Positions 36,960-48,982 of a stretch of 64,000 nt of DNA are shown here, one piece after another. Position 1 is the stretch's first letter. Every line of letters starts with the position of its first letter. The notes beneath the pieces are model-generated. The model was not told the DNA's origin. It ran no database searches and worked only from the letters and a program-made list of their open reading frames with translations. The DNA is from Rosa chinensis (Eukaryota; Streptophyta; Magnoliopsida; Rosales; Rosaceae), in contig NC_037089.1 of assembly GCF_002994745.2 (NCBI RefSeq), forward strand, positions 1,983,001 through 2,047,000, given 5' to 3'. The position numbers and the translations under genes were made by a program.

Positions 36960-37855
36960 CTTGTCTCAATATAAAAAGGATGAAAACAGAGTCTCGATGA
37001 GAATTTGTGTTGTCATGAATAAAATAGCTAGTCACCAATTAGTATTCAAATACTATAATCTCATGCCTTGCATTGGTTACCATGCATTCTATATTTCTTT
37101 AATTTGTAGTCACAAAAAAAATGTAGGAGACCATCTTTTAACCTTCTGGAACCATTAGTTCAACTTCTTATTTCAAACTATGAAAGCAAATGAGAGACTT
37201 TATAGATCTAAAAGGATAGAAACTGTATTTCCTTTGTACAAAAATAGAAATATCAAAGTAACCCTATTATTATGGGAAATTCAGACAAGCATGCAATACC
37301 ATGTCAACTAGATTTTCAAAACAGCTTTTTCTACTCAGTCCCATTTCTTTCTGCCCTTGTGCTAGCGAAGTGCACGTTTTCGATTCCAAAACCAAGGCCA
37401 AATGAGTGGCTGGCCGCCGCTCTCAGACAGTAAAACCAGGGTTTTATTCAACTCTAATTATTTTGGTCCAAGCCAAAAGCAAAACCCACTTGCAAAAGAG
37501 TTGCAGCAGTTGCAACCCACCTCACATTATTCCAACACAGCTACAAAGTTCAATGCTTTTTCAAAAACTGAAAAGAGAAAATAACAGTTCAGTTTGGTAA
37601 AATAATACCCAAGTTGTCAAAAGAGAGGACCTTTGTCCTTTTTTGTCCGAGTATCACATGTTCTGTTAACTTGTTACTTCATTATCTGATTCACTTATTA
37701 CATACACCAAAATACACCAAAATTCTGTTTTCCCTCTTAAGTAACCTCAAACTCTTTCACTTTTCATGTATGGGTTCCTATTCCTCACCCATTTATAGAG
37801 GAACAGAGAGACACTGATGAGATCTTGAGCATTCTTGGTGTGTAGGTTTCTGAAA
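36960..37855 (+). promoter_or_regulatory. Upstream region and probable promoter of the heparanase-like gene
   Basis: Non-coding. A weak TATA-like ATTTATAGA lies at about 37791-37799, some 60 bases before the ATG at 37856. A short upstream ATG (37769) opens a frame that stops near 37799. Confidence 0.4.
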
Positions 37856-40539
37856 ATGGATTCTCAAATCTGGAGAACAGGGATGTGTTTCTGGGTGTGT
37901 TTGTTTGGTTTCTTGAGCTTCATTCATTGTGTGAGTTCAGAAGGAGAGGGAATAGGAGGAGGTAGTACTGAAGGTTTGGTTAGAATTGATGGGAAAGAAC
38001 CCATTGGGAAAATTGATGAAGATTTTGTTTGTGCAACTTTGGATTGGTGGCCTCCTGAGAAATGTGACTATGGAACTTGCAGCTGGGGCAAGGCTTCTCT
38101 CCTTAATCTGGTATCTCACATTTGTCATTGCTTATAGTTAATGATCTGAAATCACTAATCTTTATTATGCTTTTGAGTGCTTGAACATAATTGTATTCAC
38201 TTTTTTCTATCTTTGATGTTCTATAATAAAGTTTACCAGTTTGTCATGATAAAAGAAGAAAACTTTTTGGTAGTACTGTTCTATTCAGATTGAATGTTTA
38301 TGAGTTAATTATGGCCATGTTTTGAAAGTTAATCTCATTATTTGGAAAAGCTTCTCTGTTCTAACTTCTAAGCCAATGTACAAATCTCAAGTCTGCTTTC
38401 TGATCTATTTTGTTTCTGGAAAATCCTTTCTGATATTTAATTGATAATTCTTGTGCAGGATCTAAGTAACACTATCTTATCAAATGCCATAAAGGGTAAG
38501 AACTCCTAGATATCTGAATGACTGTGACTTAGCTTATAATCTTGTATGAGCCTAAAATTTACTGAATAGAGCTAATTGTGCAGCTTTTTCACCATTGAAA
38601 CTTAGATTGGGAGGTACCTTGCAAGATAAAGTCATATATGATACAGAAGACAATAAAGAACCTTGCCCAGTTCCTTTTGTTAAAAATACCACAGCTATGT
38701 TTGGATTTAATAAGGGGTGCTTACCCATGAAGAGATGGGATGAATTAAACTCCTTTTTTCTGAGAACAGGGTAAAAAATAATCTCTTCCCTATGTTTCTT
38801 CATTCAAATTTGGATTTTGAAAACCAGATGTAGTTGACATTATTCCATGGTATTGTTTTAACAGGGCTAAGATTATCTTTGGATTAAATGCCCTCCCCGG
38901 ACGAACTTTACAGAGTGATGGCTCTGCAACTGGAGCTTGGGACTTTACCAATGCCGAATCTTTCATTCGGTACACTGTCAAACACAACTACTCTATAGCT
39001 GGATGGGAGCTAGGTATGAACACTGTCACTCGTTAAAAAAATAAAAACTTGTCTGAATTTTTTTTATTTTTGTCATGAATTTGTCTGAAGCTATTTGAAT
39101 GTTGCTCAGGGAATGAGCTATGTGGGCGTGGAGTTGGAACAGCAGTAGCAGCAAGTCAGTATGTCAATGATACAGCTTCTCTGCATAACATAGTACAGAA
39201 TGTATACAAGGGTGTTGGACCAAAGCCACTAATCTTGTCACCTGGAGGGTTCTTTGATGCACCTTGGTTCAAAGAACTTGCAGATAAAACCACCACTTCA
39301 TTAGATGCGGTCACTCACCATATATATAATCTAGGGCCAGGTAGACATTGTTGATTTGATAAACTAATTTTGAAACTTCCTTTTTGCTCCCTAGTTCATG
39401 TTTTGGAATTAAAATCATACGTACCTTGTATTCTTAGGGGTTGATCAACACCTTATTGAAAAGATTCTTGATCCGGCGTATCTGGATGGTATTGCTAACA
39501 CATTTAGCAGCCTTCGAAACATCCTAAAGACCTCTGCAACTTCAGCAAGTGCATGGGTTGGGGAAGCAGGAGGTGCTTATAACAGCGGTCATCATCTTGT
39601 CACGGATGCATTCGTGTTCAGTTTCTGGTAACTTTGCTTAACAGTTGATCAGCATTTTGTGCCATCTCTATTGTTCAGTTTCAAAAGGCGATTACTAATT
39701 TGGATGTTACAATAGGTATTTGGATCAGCTTGGTATGTCTGCATCTTATGATACCAAAACTTATTGCAGACAGACATTGATTGGTGGAAACTATGGTTTA
39801 CTCAACACCACTACCTTTGTTCCCAATCCAGACTACTACAGGTGATTGATTGAATCATCATCTTTACTCTACATCTCATTTATCAGATTAAGGCATAATT
39901 CTTTCATATTCTCGTACCGTTCTTTTAAGTCCTGCTGGATTTTTGACTTTTTCCACGACAGTGCTCTTCTTTGGCACCGATTAATGGGAAGAAATGTACT
40001 GTCAACGAGGTTTGCTGGACCCAAAAAGATACGTGCTTATACACACTGTGCAAAACAATCTGTACGTCTACTAAAACTGCAGTATAAGATAAAGATGGTG
40101 GTGGCATTTTCTTTCTATCCGAGCTAATTACTATTTCATCTTGCAGAAAGGGATTGTAGTACTATTGATCAACCTACACAACACCACCATTGTTCAGGCC
40201 AAGGTTGCCTTCAACAGTACCTGGAGTTTGCGACATAGACACAAATATCACAAGTCTCATAGATCACATATGCTGAAGAAGCACCATAGCGGTCTAAGAA
40301 GCTCAACAGAAAGAGTGAGAGGTGATACAGAAAGAGAAGAATACCATTTGACACCAAAGGATGGAAATATACAAAGCCAAACCATGCTGCTTAATGGAAA
40401 CGCTTTGAATGTGGATTCATCTGGGAACATACCTACATTAGAACCTATTTTTGTAAATTCATCGCAACCGATAATTGTTGCTCCATTTTCAATTGTATTT
40501 GTTCACATACCATACGTTGTTCCCCCTGCTTGCAGGTAG
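37856..40539 (+). CDS. Heparanase-like protein, glycoside hydrolase family 79 (GUS1/2 type)
   Basis: Nine exons join in phase to 555 residues: 37856-38110, 38459-38495, 38584-38770, 38865-39013, 39110-39340, 39438-39627, 39716-39841, 39962-40061 and 40147-40539. The start is the ATG of MDSQIW, followed by a signal peptide to about residue 28 (VSS). GH79 landmarks: [21 protein letters not shown] near the N-terminus, [18 protein letters not shown], the acid/base Glu in WELGNELCG (about E212), [10 protein letters not shown], and the nucleophile Glu in WVGEAGG (about E329). The C-terminal beta domain contains a basic, His/Lys/Arg-rich insertion ([19 protein letters not shown]) seen in plant homologues. 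Likely an extracellular or cell-wall beta-glucuronidase acting on arabinogalactan-type glycans (family inference). No lesions seen. Confidence 0.94.
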
Positions 40540-41060
40540 GTAGTACTATGTGGGATCAAAAGTGGTACCATATAGTGATTGCTTAAATAAGAGATAGAAT
40601 ACAATTCGATGATGGCCTTTTTTGGCTCCCTTTTTTCTCTCTTATTCAAATGAAGAAGATAAATCAATGAGTTTTCAGTGAATAGTGTGGAAAGTCTCTT
40701 TATCCCCAAGAAGGGGGCTATTCATAAGAAAAACCGCGATAGGGTGAGATTCTTATGTGACAAAAACTTTGACCTTTTCAAATCTTTTATACAATTTGAA
40801 GCCTTACGCAGCTGTACAATATCACATTTCATCATGTTCGATCCATAGTAGCCAACTATGACCACCTAGTCCTGGTAACAAAAAGACCTATTACATGAGA
40901 GATGATTACATACATGTATAGCTTTCCTTCTAGATGTACAGTGCAGCCAAATTGCAACTACTAAGTTAATTTCTGCCCTGAGAAACTAGTAATGAATTGA
41001 CAGAAGATTCCCTCAATTTGGAAGCTTCATTCAAGAGAAATAAACCATAGCATAAAAAGG
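40540..41060. other. Convergent 3' region between heparanase-like and PHT4-like genes
   Basis: Only 521 bp separate the two stop codons, so the 3' UTRs of these convergent genes must lie here and may overlap. No other feature. Confidence 0.6.
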
Positions 41061-44000
41061 TCAATCTCCCTTTGTAAAGGTTTGAGGCTTACTGCTGGCA
41101 AACACCAACCAAACAATTGTACCAGTCAGGTAGAATAATATTGATGGAAGGAACAATGACATCTGCATAATACAACGTAAATCAAAAGATAAACATCATG
41201 GGGCGAAACAAATGAAGGAAATATGCTACTAATAGAGATAAAGGAGTTGAAGATAAATTAAACTGGCACTTACACTCCATGAATGAGTTGAATCAAGTAG
41301 ATAGCCAGTGAGGGCAACGCCTACTACTCCAGGTAGCGCCCCAACAGTATTGGTAATACCCTGAGTAAAATATCTCAACTTGCTAAGCATCCCGAATGGA
41401 TTTATAAGAAATCTAAAATATGTGATTTTAAAATGCGCAGATATAGTCTGCAGTAACATTTTTAATTGTCAAGTCTGAAACTAGATGCAATTTATCCACA
41501 TTTAGTCTTTTGGTCCACTATCCTTGCCATATTACCACACATGTTGCCAAACTTAGACCAAAATGAGTACTATGGTTCCTATAATATCAAGAGCTTAAAA
41601 TAGAAGGGCTGGACCTGTTAATGAGTCCTTTTTAGGAAATTACACCAAAATGATATCATTAAATAAAGATAACCATATGATACATAAATACAGAAAACAT
41701 TGTTAATATGGATTAATTGGAGAAGCTGGGCTAAATTTATCATGCACAGCAAGAATAAGAGGATGCATAATAACATCCGGCACAAAAGAAAGAAATTTGG
41801 ACTTTGTGACAACATACCAAAAGTATGCTTGCATATTCGGGTGATATATCTTGATGGGTACAATAAAGTCCTGCACAAATTTAATGATGTTAGTTAGAAC
41901 TGACAAATAATTTTATCCACGTTCCTCCAGATTCAGGCGCCAGTTTCAAATAGTTCTGTACCTGAAATTGCAAAGCTTGAAAGGGCTAAACCACCAGTGA
42001 GAATTCCCACAACTTCCCAATGGGGCAATCCTAGATCAAGAGAAGAAAGAGTCATACAAGCTGCAGGAGACAAAAAGGCAATTGTTTGGCAAAGTTTTCG
42101 GACCTACATGTGCAAAACAAGGTCATCAGACACATTAAGACTTGAAACTCAATGTAAATGATTAACCATTCTCTTCATAAAAGTTGAGCATAATTATTTA
42201 ATGAGTAAATTTATCAAGCAAAAGTAAGATTATTACAGTTATAAGCTTATTATGTATTATAGAAGTAATATAAAATAAAAGAGCAGAAAAAAGCACAACC
42301 ACCAACTAAGAAAAATGCCGACACAGTTTCTTATCTTCTGTTGTTTTCTACTAGATTGAGTTTTTCTGATACCATCTTATAGAACAAAGTAAACATTTTC
42401 GACTTCTACGTACCGTAGTGGTTTGAACTCCACTAGAAATCAAGTTATCAGCAATTTGGGATGCAACGCTAGTCACAAATATTGACGCCAACGGAGGAAG
42501 GATAGAAACCTGAAACAAATATAAATCCCCTTGCCATCATACAACTGAATATTTGATGACACAGTAAGGTAAATTGTATTATTTACATTACCTTGTGCAG
42601 AATATAATGCTAATGGTGTATACTAGTGACTGTTCTATTCTTTTTCTTTATTAATAATTCCCATTATGCGACTGTGTAGGATAATTCTACCACTAGTCCA
42701 AATACCTAAGTGAGTAAACCATAGAAATTGTACTGGCGAATAAACTGAGTGATGCTAAGGCATTTGCGATATAACATCCCATATTCTCACAGAAGATAAT
42801 TACTTTCTGTATCTATGGTGGGATATGACGCAACATATCAAGATTTTGCAGGCAGGAATGACAATTCTTTCTTCAGTTGCTGAGTTAAAATAAACTCACC
42901 CACGCCGCTTCGGTCAAATTCAGGTTCAGCTCCTCACTGCATAGCACGTTTGTTGAAAGTTTAGCATCTTCATGATCACATGTATACATAACACGAAATA
43001 TGAAGTTATGACAGTTACACTAACGTGAACAACAAGCATGAAGAGAACATTTTTCTTAGATAAGAGGTCCTTATCATGATGAACATATAATGTCAAAGAA
43101 AATCTTAGAAAACTAGTACACTATGTCGCAGGTCACCATTTCTGGGAAGTGCTATACAACCCACAATCACTAAAATCAAATATGGAAAAGAATGGAATAG
43201 ACAATAGTTAAAGAGTCACATTGATGAGAAAAGAAGATCATACAGCCATATTATTTTTGGAACAAAGTTAACGAATGGACTGCATAAATTACCTAAAATA
43301 GGTAGGAAGCCATGCGAGGCAAGTATAATGACCCCAGCTTCCACAAAAATGAGCATATATCATTGCCCAAACAGCTTCACTTCGGAAAAATGCCTTCCAC
43401 GGTACATCCTACCAAATGAAAGCAAGTAAGAAAGTGAGGCCCTGTGTTATAATTGCTATACTTGGTGCAAAGATAAAAACTATAGTAAGACGTGATACTA
43501 ATGTGTAAAGCAACAGAATTATGTTATTTCTGAACAAGTCTATCAAAGCCAATCTGTACAATCAGAACTGGTCAGTTAATGACTTTGGGTTTGCATCAGA
43601 GGCATTTATATGCTCATTAATAAATAATAACAAGAGTTCCCTAGCATTCTGCGTATGCAAGAAAATGTATCAAACTATTATGGGTAAAAATCATAATAGC
43701 TCATGAGTATTGCCCCAGATGGAAAAAGATTTTAAAACAATTGTACTCTGATTTTCTGTGCCCAAAAGGTTTTCTATTCAGTATATTTTTTTTTCTTTTT
43801 TTGAGTAAACTATTCACAATGTTGGTGCCTTGGTGGTAATGCCATCCAAACTAGAGCCACAGAAGGCATGGTTAAACCAATCAACCCTGCCTTGCTAACT
43901 GGTTGCCTATAATGATATTGATGCCACCTTGTCCTTAAATTTGAAGGCTTACTTTACATAAATTAAATACGCTTCATCACAATGTCCAGAGTCACACAAT

Positions 44001-45455
44001 AGAAAAAGAATAATACCTTCAACGAGTCACCCAACTCTTTTGGAGAAGTTTGCTGCGCTGTCCTCATGTCTGAACGGGATCCTATAACCATTTTTTTTTT
44101 GTTTATAAAGAAAAGTCATCATCATGCAACTATGCAAGAATGAGTTCCAGTACTAAAGGTACAGTATGCAGTGAAAGAATGAGTTTTATGAAGCCTTCAC
44201 ATATTTCAAAATGAACAAAATTACTTAGTTTCTATTCGGAATAACAAGTCAACTGTTTGTTTTTTACATGAGAAAAAAGTAGAGCTCTTTTTTTCCAAAT
44301 AAACGAGAATAATGAAGAAAATAAATCAAATGCTTGGGTAGAATTGACTCACCAACCCATGAGGCTTGTCCTTCAAGAAACTGAAAACCCACATACCTTC
44401 AAGACACATATAGTGGGAGACAACATCAATATAAAAATAGTTTTTTGTGAAACTTCACCATAACAGTATTAAATTGAAACAAGAAAAGAGCATCAATATC
44501 GAAATGGCCATGTTTAGAACCCAAAAAGAAATGGAGAAGCATCGTTGGTGCTTGGCAGAAATCCCAAAAAGAAAAGAAATCTTTCTATTCAGTGGAAAGC
44601 AATAACAAGACTATTTTCTTTCTTCCTTCGTTTTTTTTTCTTTTCGAAAAATATACAATAAAACAAAGGTTCCTGGCATATTGCACAAAACAAGTTTTCA
44701 TGCTGTACTGGAATAATTTAAGGGCATCAATTGTGTGAGTTTGAGACAGCTACTTACCAACCTATCCCCAAAAGGGAAAATATGTAAAAGACATATTCCC
44801 AGCCAAGATTTTGGATAAGGGGAGGAGCCAGAAGAAACCTGCAATGAGTTTAACATTAACAAGTGCAGAGTATACAGTAAATATAGACATATATGTATCT
44901 GTGTGTGTAAATGCAATCGGAAAACTGTGTCCAATTTAGAATGAAAAAAACTTAAATCCTTCTTTATACTATGCTTCAAAATTTTAGGATGCAGATAAAA
45001 TAGTATCATTGGATTTGTTGCAATCCAGGAAGGTTTTTACAGATATGCTTCAGCAGGGGATAGATCATCTGAGGATCACGTTGACAATCAACAGACCCTT
45101 CTGCTATAACCTTCTAAGCTCACATATAAATTGAAGTCATTTCTTTCAAATATATATCACAGCAAAAGGCCAGGGAAATTAAATCCTAGTTGCTATTTTA
45201 GTGTTCAATTCTTTATATCAGAATATTGTTTGCAAATCATACTAACTAGTTTTCCAATAAAATAAAATAAAATAAAAAAATACTTGTATACTTAGTTATA
45301 TACGACAATACATACCCTGCAACACTTCCTACGCTCAAACCACCAAAGACAACTGCTACGGCTCGTGAGCGCTCTTCCAAAGGTATTGTTCTGCATGAAA
45401 TAAAAGTGAGTTTAACGGTTGAGTTCTCTTTAGTAGACAAATTACAACAAGCAGA

Positions 45456-45499
<44 letters not shown>

Positions 45500-47064
45500 G
45501 GCCTTACAATATAGTTTACCAAAGATTGTGTTTACCCTGATTACTATAAATAAATGTCATACATGCCTGGCAATAAGGTCAGTTGCAGCAGACGGGGAAA
45601 CACCTTCTCCAATACCTACCTGTACTTGGAAGAAAAGAGCCTTCAATAAGTAACAGAAAATTCTATTATACCCAAACCAACAATAGGTTGGTCATCAAAC
45701 AGAAAAAGGTGTAAATGTGATATATCAGTAGGAAATACTTCTGTAATAAATACACATTACAGATTGCAAACAGTACCAAAAAAAAAAAAAAAGTAGGACT
45801 CATTCAAGAATTTTTAGTAATAGAATTGGCACTAGATTAGCATACCAAAATTCTTGACACAATTAAACCAGGAGTAAATCCAGCAACGAAAGGAACAAGT
45901 GCTGTAGCCAATGACCAAGTTAATACTCCAATCTCAAGAACTTTTCTGCATTAGAAGAAAACAGTAAAAGGAGCATGACATTGCCATCCTTAAAGCAGAA
46001 AGCTTTCATTATTGAACATTTGCTGCAAATTGGTAACTATTGATAAATATGGAAAATATTTAAAACTTTTATTGAGCTTTAATAAACAAACCTCCCACCA
46101 AATATCTTGGCAAGCCAGCCCCCAGGCAATTGACTCAAAGCATACCCCCAAAAGAAGGACGACTGAACCAATCCAGCCACTGACGAACTCCAACCAAACT
46201 GATGCGACATGGGAATTATAGCAATACTCAAGTTCACCTGTCAAATAAACATAAACCAAATGAAAAATTGTCCAACTTTACAGGCAAAAGAAACCAAACT
46301 TGTACCTCCTTATCCAAACGAACTCAGTAAATAAAAAAAAGTGGAGCATCATCACTTTTCACTTCGATTCAAACTCTCTCCCAATCAACAAGCCTTATTG
46401 TCTTAGCGCAAAACTTGGATGTTATCCACATTACCACCATCTTTAAAGCTTATTGGCACTTTCATTTCGAAGCACTAATGTAACGAAACCCCATTGACAT
46501 TATAAACTGCCTATATTAATCTAGTATTCAAACTCACATTACACATAACTGATGCTAAAGTTGCCAACTTTCTTCAACCAAAAAAGCATACATGCAAAAC
46601 CCACAACCCAAAATCCATGTCAAACCAGCACAGCCCCAAAACTCAACCTGAAAATTCAAGACTACTACTAAAGCCATTGTTACCTTATCCATGTTACAGA
46701 TAACAAAAGCCAATGAAGTTGTGCCAATGAGCTTATATCTCTGGGGTATGTTCTTCCACGGAGGCCAGTCCAAATCAAACCCCACAGCCCCAGACCCACT
46801 TTCCAGACCCGACTCGCCTTCAGAATCCGAACCCGACCCGACCCGGTGGACCTTATCGCCGGCGGGGAGCCCATTGACCTTCTTGACGCTCTCCTTCTCC
46901 TTAATGCTGCAAAAGACTCTGAATTTCAAGCTGTGCTTCGAAGGGAAGCTCAGCAAACGACGGCGTTTCGGTGCTGAGGTGAAAGAAGAGGGCTGGGAGT
47001 GGGAGGTGGAGGTGGTGTGGGAAAAAAGGTAGGAGCTTTCTGCTCGGAGAGTGAGTTTGGCCAT
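41061..47064 (-). CDS. Plastid anion/phosphate transporter, PHT4;2-type (probable anion transporter 3)
   Basis: Fifteen exons, 5' to 3': 47064-46684, 46237-46092, 45945-45846, 45619-45567, 45390-45316, 44838-44758, 44396-44353, 44081-44017, 43408-43293, 42936-42900, 42509-42414, 42103-41962, 41870-41818, 41360-41274, 41162-41061. They join in phase to 525 residues. The N-terminal about 90 residues are Ser/Thr/basic-rich like a chloroplast transit peptide. The MFS domain follows with NMDKVNLSIAIIPMSHQFGW, WGYALSQLPGGWLAK, GRKVLEIGVLTWS, GEGVSPSAATDLIAR and GITNTVGALPGV. This matches the SLC17-like PHT4 family; the closest remembered relative is Arabidopsis PHT4;2/ANTR3, a root-plastid phosphate transporter. 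The intron after 45567 uses a GC donor; all others are GT-AG. Confidence 0.93.
45458..45497. repeat. (GT)n microsatellite in a PHT4-like intron
   Basis: About 19 GT units, lying in the intron between exons 45619-45567 and 45390-45316 of the minus-strand gene. Confidence 0.95.
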
Positions 47065-47600
47065 TTGGGTGGGTTTGAAATGAGGTCAGGAATGAGAAAG
47101 GTGGGAGCTTTGGTCTGAAAATTTGGTGGGTATTTGAAGGGTCGGACTGGTCAGAGCATTGGAAGAAGAAGAAGAAGAGGAGTGAGGAAATGAGCAACCG
47201 AAGAATAGTACCGGGGCATTTTGCGCCACGAAAGAGATTGGGTTTGTGGCTCTGGATTTGTTTTGAAATTTTGGGATTTGTAATTGGAAATTCTTGGTTT
47301 GGTGGGAGCCATAGAGTTGGGACCCAATTCCCATGGTTTTGGAACCTCAAGTTTTTTTTTTTATCATAAGAAGACAAGAAGAGTTTGAGAGGTCCAAACT
47401 CCAAAGTGGTGGCTGTGAGATGAAATTTGGACTAGCCCAAAACTTGGCCCAACCACTTGAAGCCCAGCTAATTGTTTGCTCTTCTCAACCAAAGCTTATC
47501 ACCATTTCTGTTGAGAAGAGGATCTTAGGTAGGGGTGACGTGCCCCGTTAGTTCCTGGTTCTCTTGTTTTGAAACAAGTTCAATGACTTTTATTAATTCA
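47065..47600 (-). promoter_or_regulatory. 5' leader and promoter side of the PHT4-like gene
   Basis: Immediately upstream of the ATG on the minus strand. GA/AG-rich on the + strand near 47160. The overlapping frame 46901-47404 is the antisense-register shadow of exon 1 plus leader and is not coding. Confidence 0.4.
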
Positions 47601-47735
47601 GGGGATGAGTAGATCACGATGGGGGTTTCAAGCCAGAATCTCGAGTCAAATTAAAAACATTCTGGAAGGGGATGAGTAGATCACGATGGGAGCTTCAAGT
47701 CAGAATCTCGAGTCAAATTAAAAACATTTTGGATA
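47601..47735. repeat. Tandem duplication, 67-bp unit, two copies
   Basis: Unit starting GGGGATGAGTAGATCACGAT at 47601 is repeated from 47668 with a few substitutions. Confidence 0.9.
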
Positions 47736-47849
47736 ATAATAGATGTCTTTTCTATCTAATACTCATATAAATAAGAAAAACTAGCAAGGTGTACTAATCA
47801 TTTACTTCACTTGGACGTCACTTATAGCATTCAAATAAGACATGCAGTC

Positions 47850-48081
47850 CTCTAATATCCGTCTTCTCACTCTTGCTTGATAATTCTAAGCCCACAGTTG
47901 ACCACCCTTGTTGAATTGCAATGAGCCACCTAGCATGGTACGCCTCTGCCTCCGTGAGAGGAGCAGAAGTAGCCAACAAGCAGCCACACAGTTCCCTTTT
48001 TCTGTTTTTCATCTCGGACAATCACACCAACTCAACCCACATTCTTGTCAGCTTGAAAATAACCATCTGCATTTATCTTTT
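47850..48081 (-). pseudogene. Relic of a LINE-type RNase H (RVT_3-like) domain
   Basis: The minus strand reads KINADGYFQADKNVG, stop, VGVIVRDEKQ, and then, after a register shift, CGCLLATSAPLTEAEAYHAR and AIQQGWSTVGLELSS. This is the order of the RNase H-like domain found at the end of plant LINE polyproteins (NxDG, GxGxVxRD, AEAxAxR, LExDS). The in-frame stop, the shift and the missing final Asp (LELSSKS) mark it as dead. Flanking poly-T at about 48480-48490 may belong to the same or another insertion. Confidence 0.6.
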
Positions 48082-48942
48082 AAACCTCAATTTAAAAGAA
48101 AGAGAAGATAAATGTATAACTCTTGTATATCTGCTTGATGTGTTCATGTACAGTAAAGGGCTGTTTATAGATGAAGACATAGTTACTACTAGACAATAGA
48201 TCACATGTGTTATCTGAAAGAGTTGTCTGATGTACAATTGAAGTGCGTGGTTTGGTGAAGTCTGGAGCTGACATATATCAACAAACCTGGTTTCTTGTAC
48301 TATTGATTCAGTGCACGAGTTGTCTACTCTTGTGGGGAAGAATTCCAAATAGTTCCTTTAAGTGAGGATTATCTAGATGCATCCTCATTGTTGATGCTAT
48401 TGTGGTAATTGTCTTGCTGTGAGACTATAGTGTTATTATCTTGAATGTGATGAAATTGAGGCCAGCTCAATCTCTAGGTTTTTTTTTTCTTCTTCTTCTT
48501 CAAATAATTGCATTAATATGGAAGAAGTTACAAGCGGTATGAATACTACAATCAATGCCACTAATAAACCACTCATAACAAGGTCAAACTAAAAAGCCTG
48601 AACACCACTTCCAAATAGCTCAATGTCTAGTTATTAAACAAGAATTTGCTATATATAAGTATAATATTGCATGAAAAACCCCCCTATCCCAACCAAACGA
48701 CGACCATGAAACCAATCCGATAAAACCAAATCCACCCCTAGCAATTTCATAACCATTCCATGCAAAACATGACAAATATGATATGCAAAGAAAGGGACAA
48801 GTTGCCGGAAGTTCATCCAAGTTACCTAAAAAACAGAGAAGTAAAGCTCTTAAGATCCTTAAATATTATATTTCTCATCACGCCCGCTCTTATTGACCAA
48901 GACCAAATAAAATAGGGCAATCATTGGAGAAGAAATTTTAGT
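48082..48942. other. Spacer upstream of dioxygenase copy A
   Basis: AT-rich, no exons. T-rich microsatellite around 48480-48502. Confidence 0.45.
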
Positions 48943-48950
48943 TATAAAAG
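48943..48950 (+). promoter_or_regulatory. TATA box of dioxygenase copy A
   Basis: TATAAAAG lies 40 bases before the first in-frame ATG (48983). A start site about 30 bases downstream would leave a leader of only about 10 nt, so initiation may really occur at a later Met (48998 or 49040 region). Confidence 0.6.
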
Positions 48951-48982
48951 CTTGTCTTCAATTCTTTACCAACCCGATTGGA

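Noticed and set aside
46901..47404. 167-residue minus-strand frame upstream of the PHT4-like gene
   Set aside because: Out of register with the exon 1 transit peptide and leader; Ser/Pro-rich by composition only.
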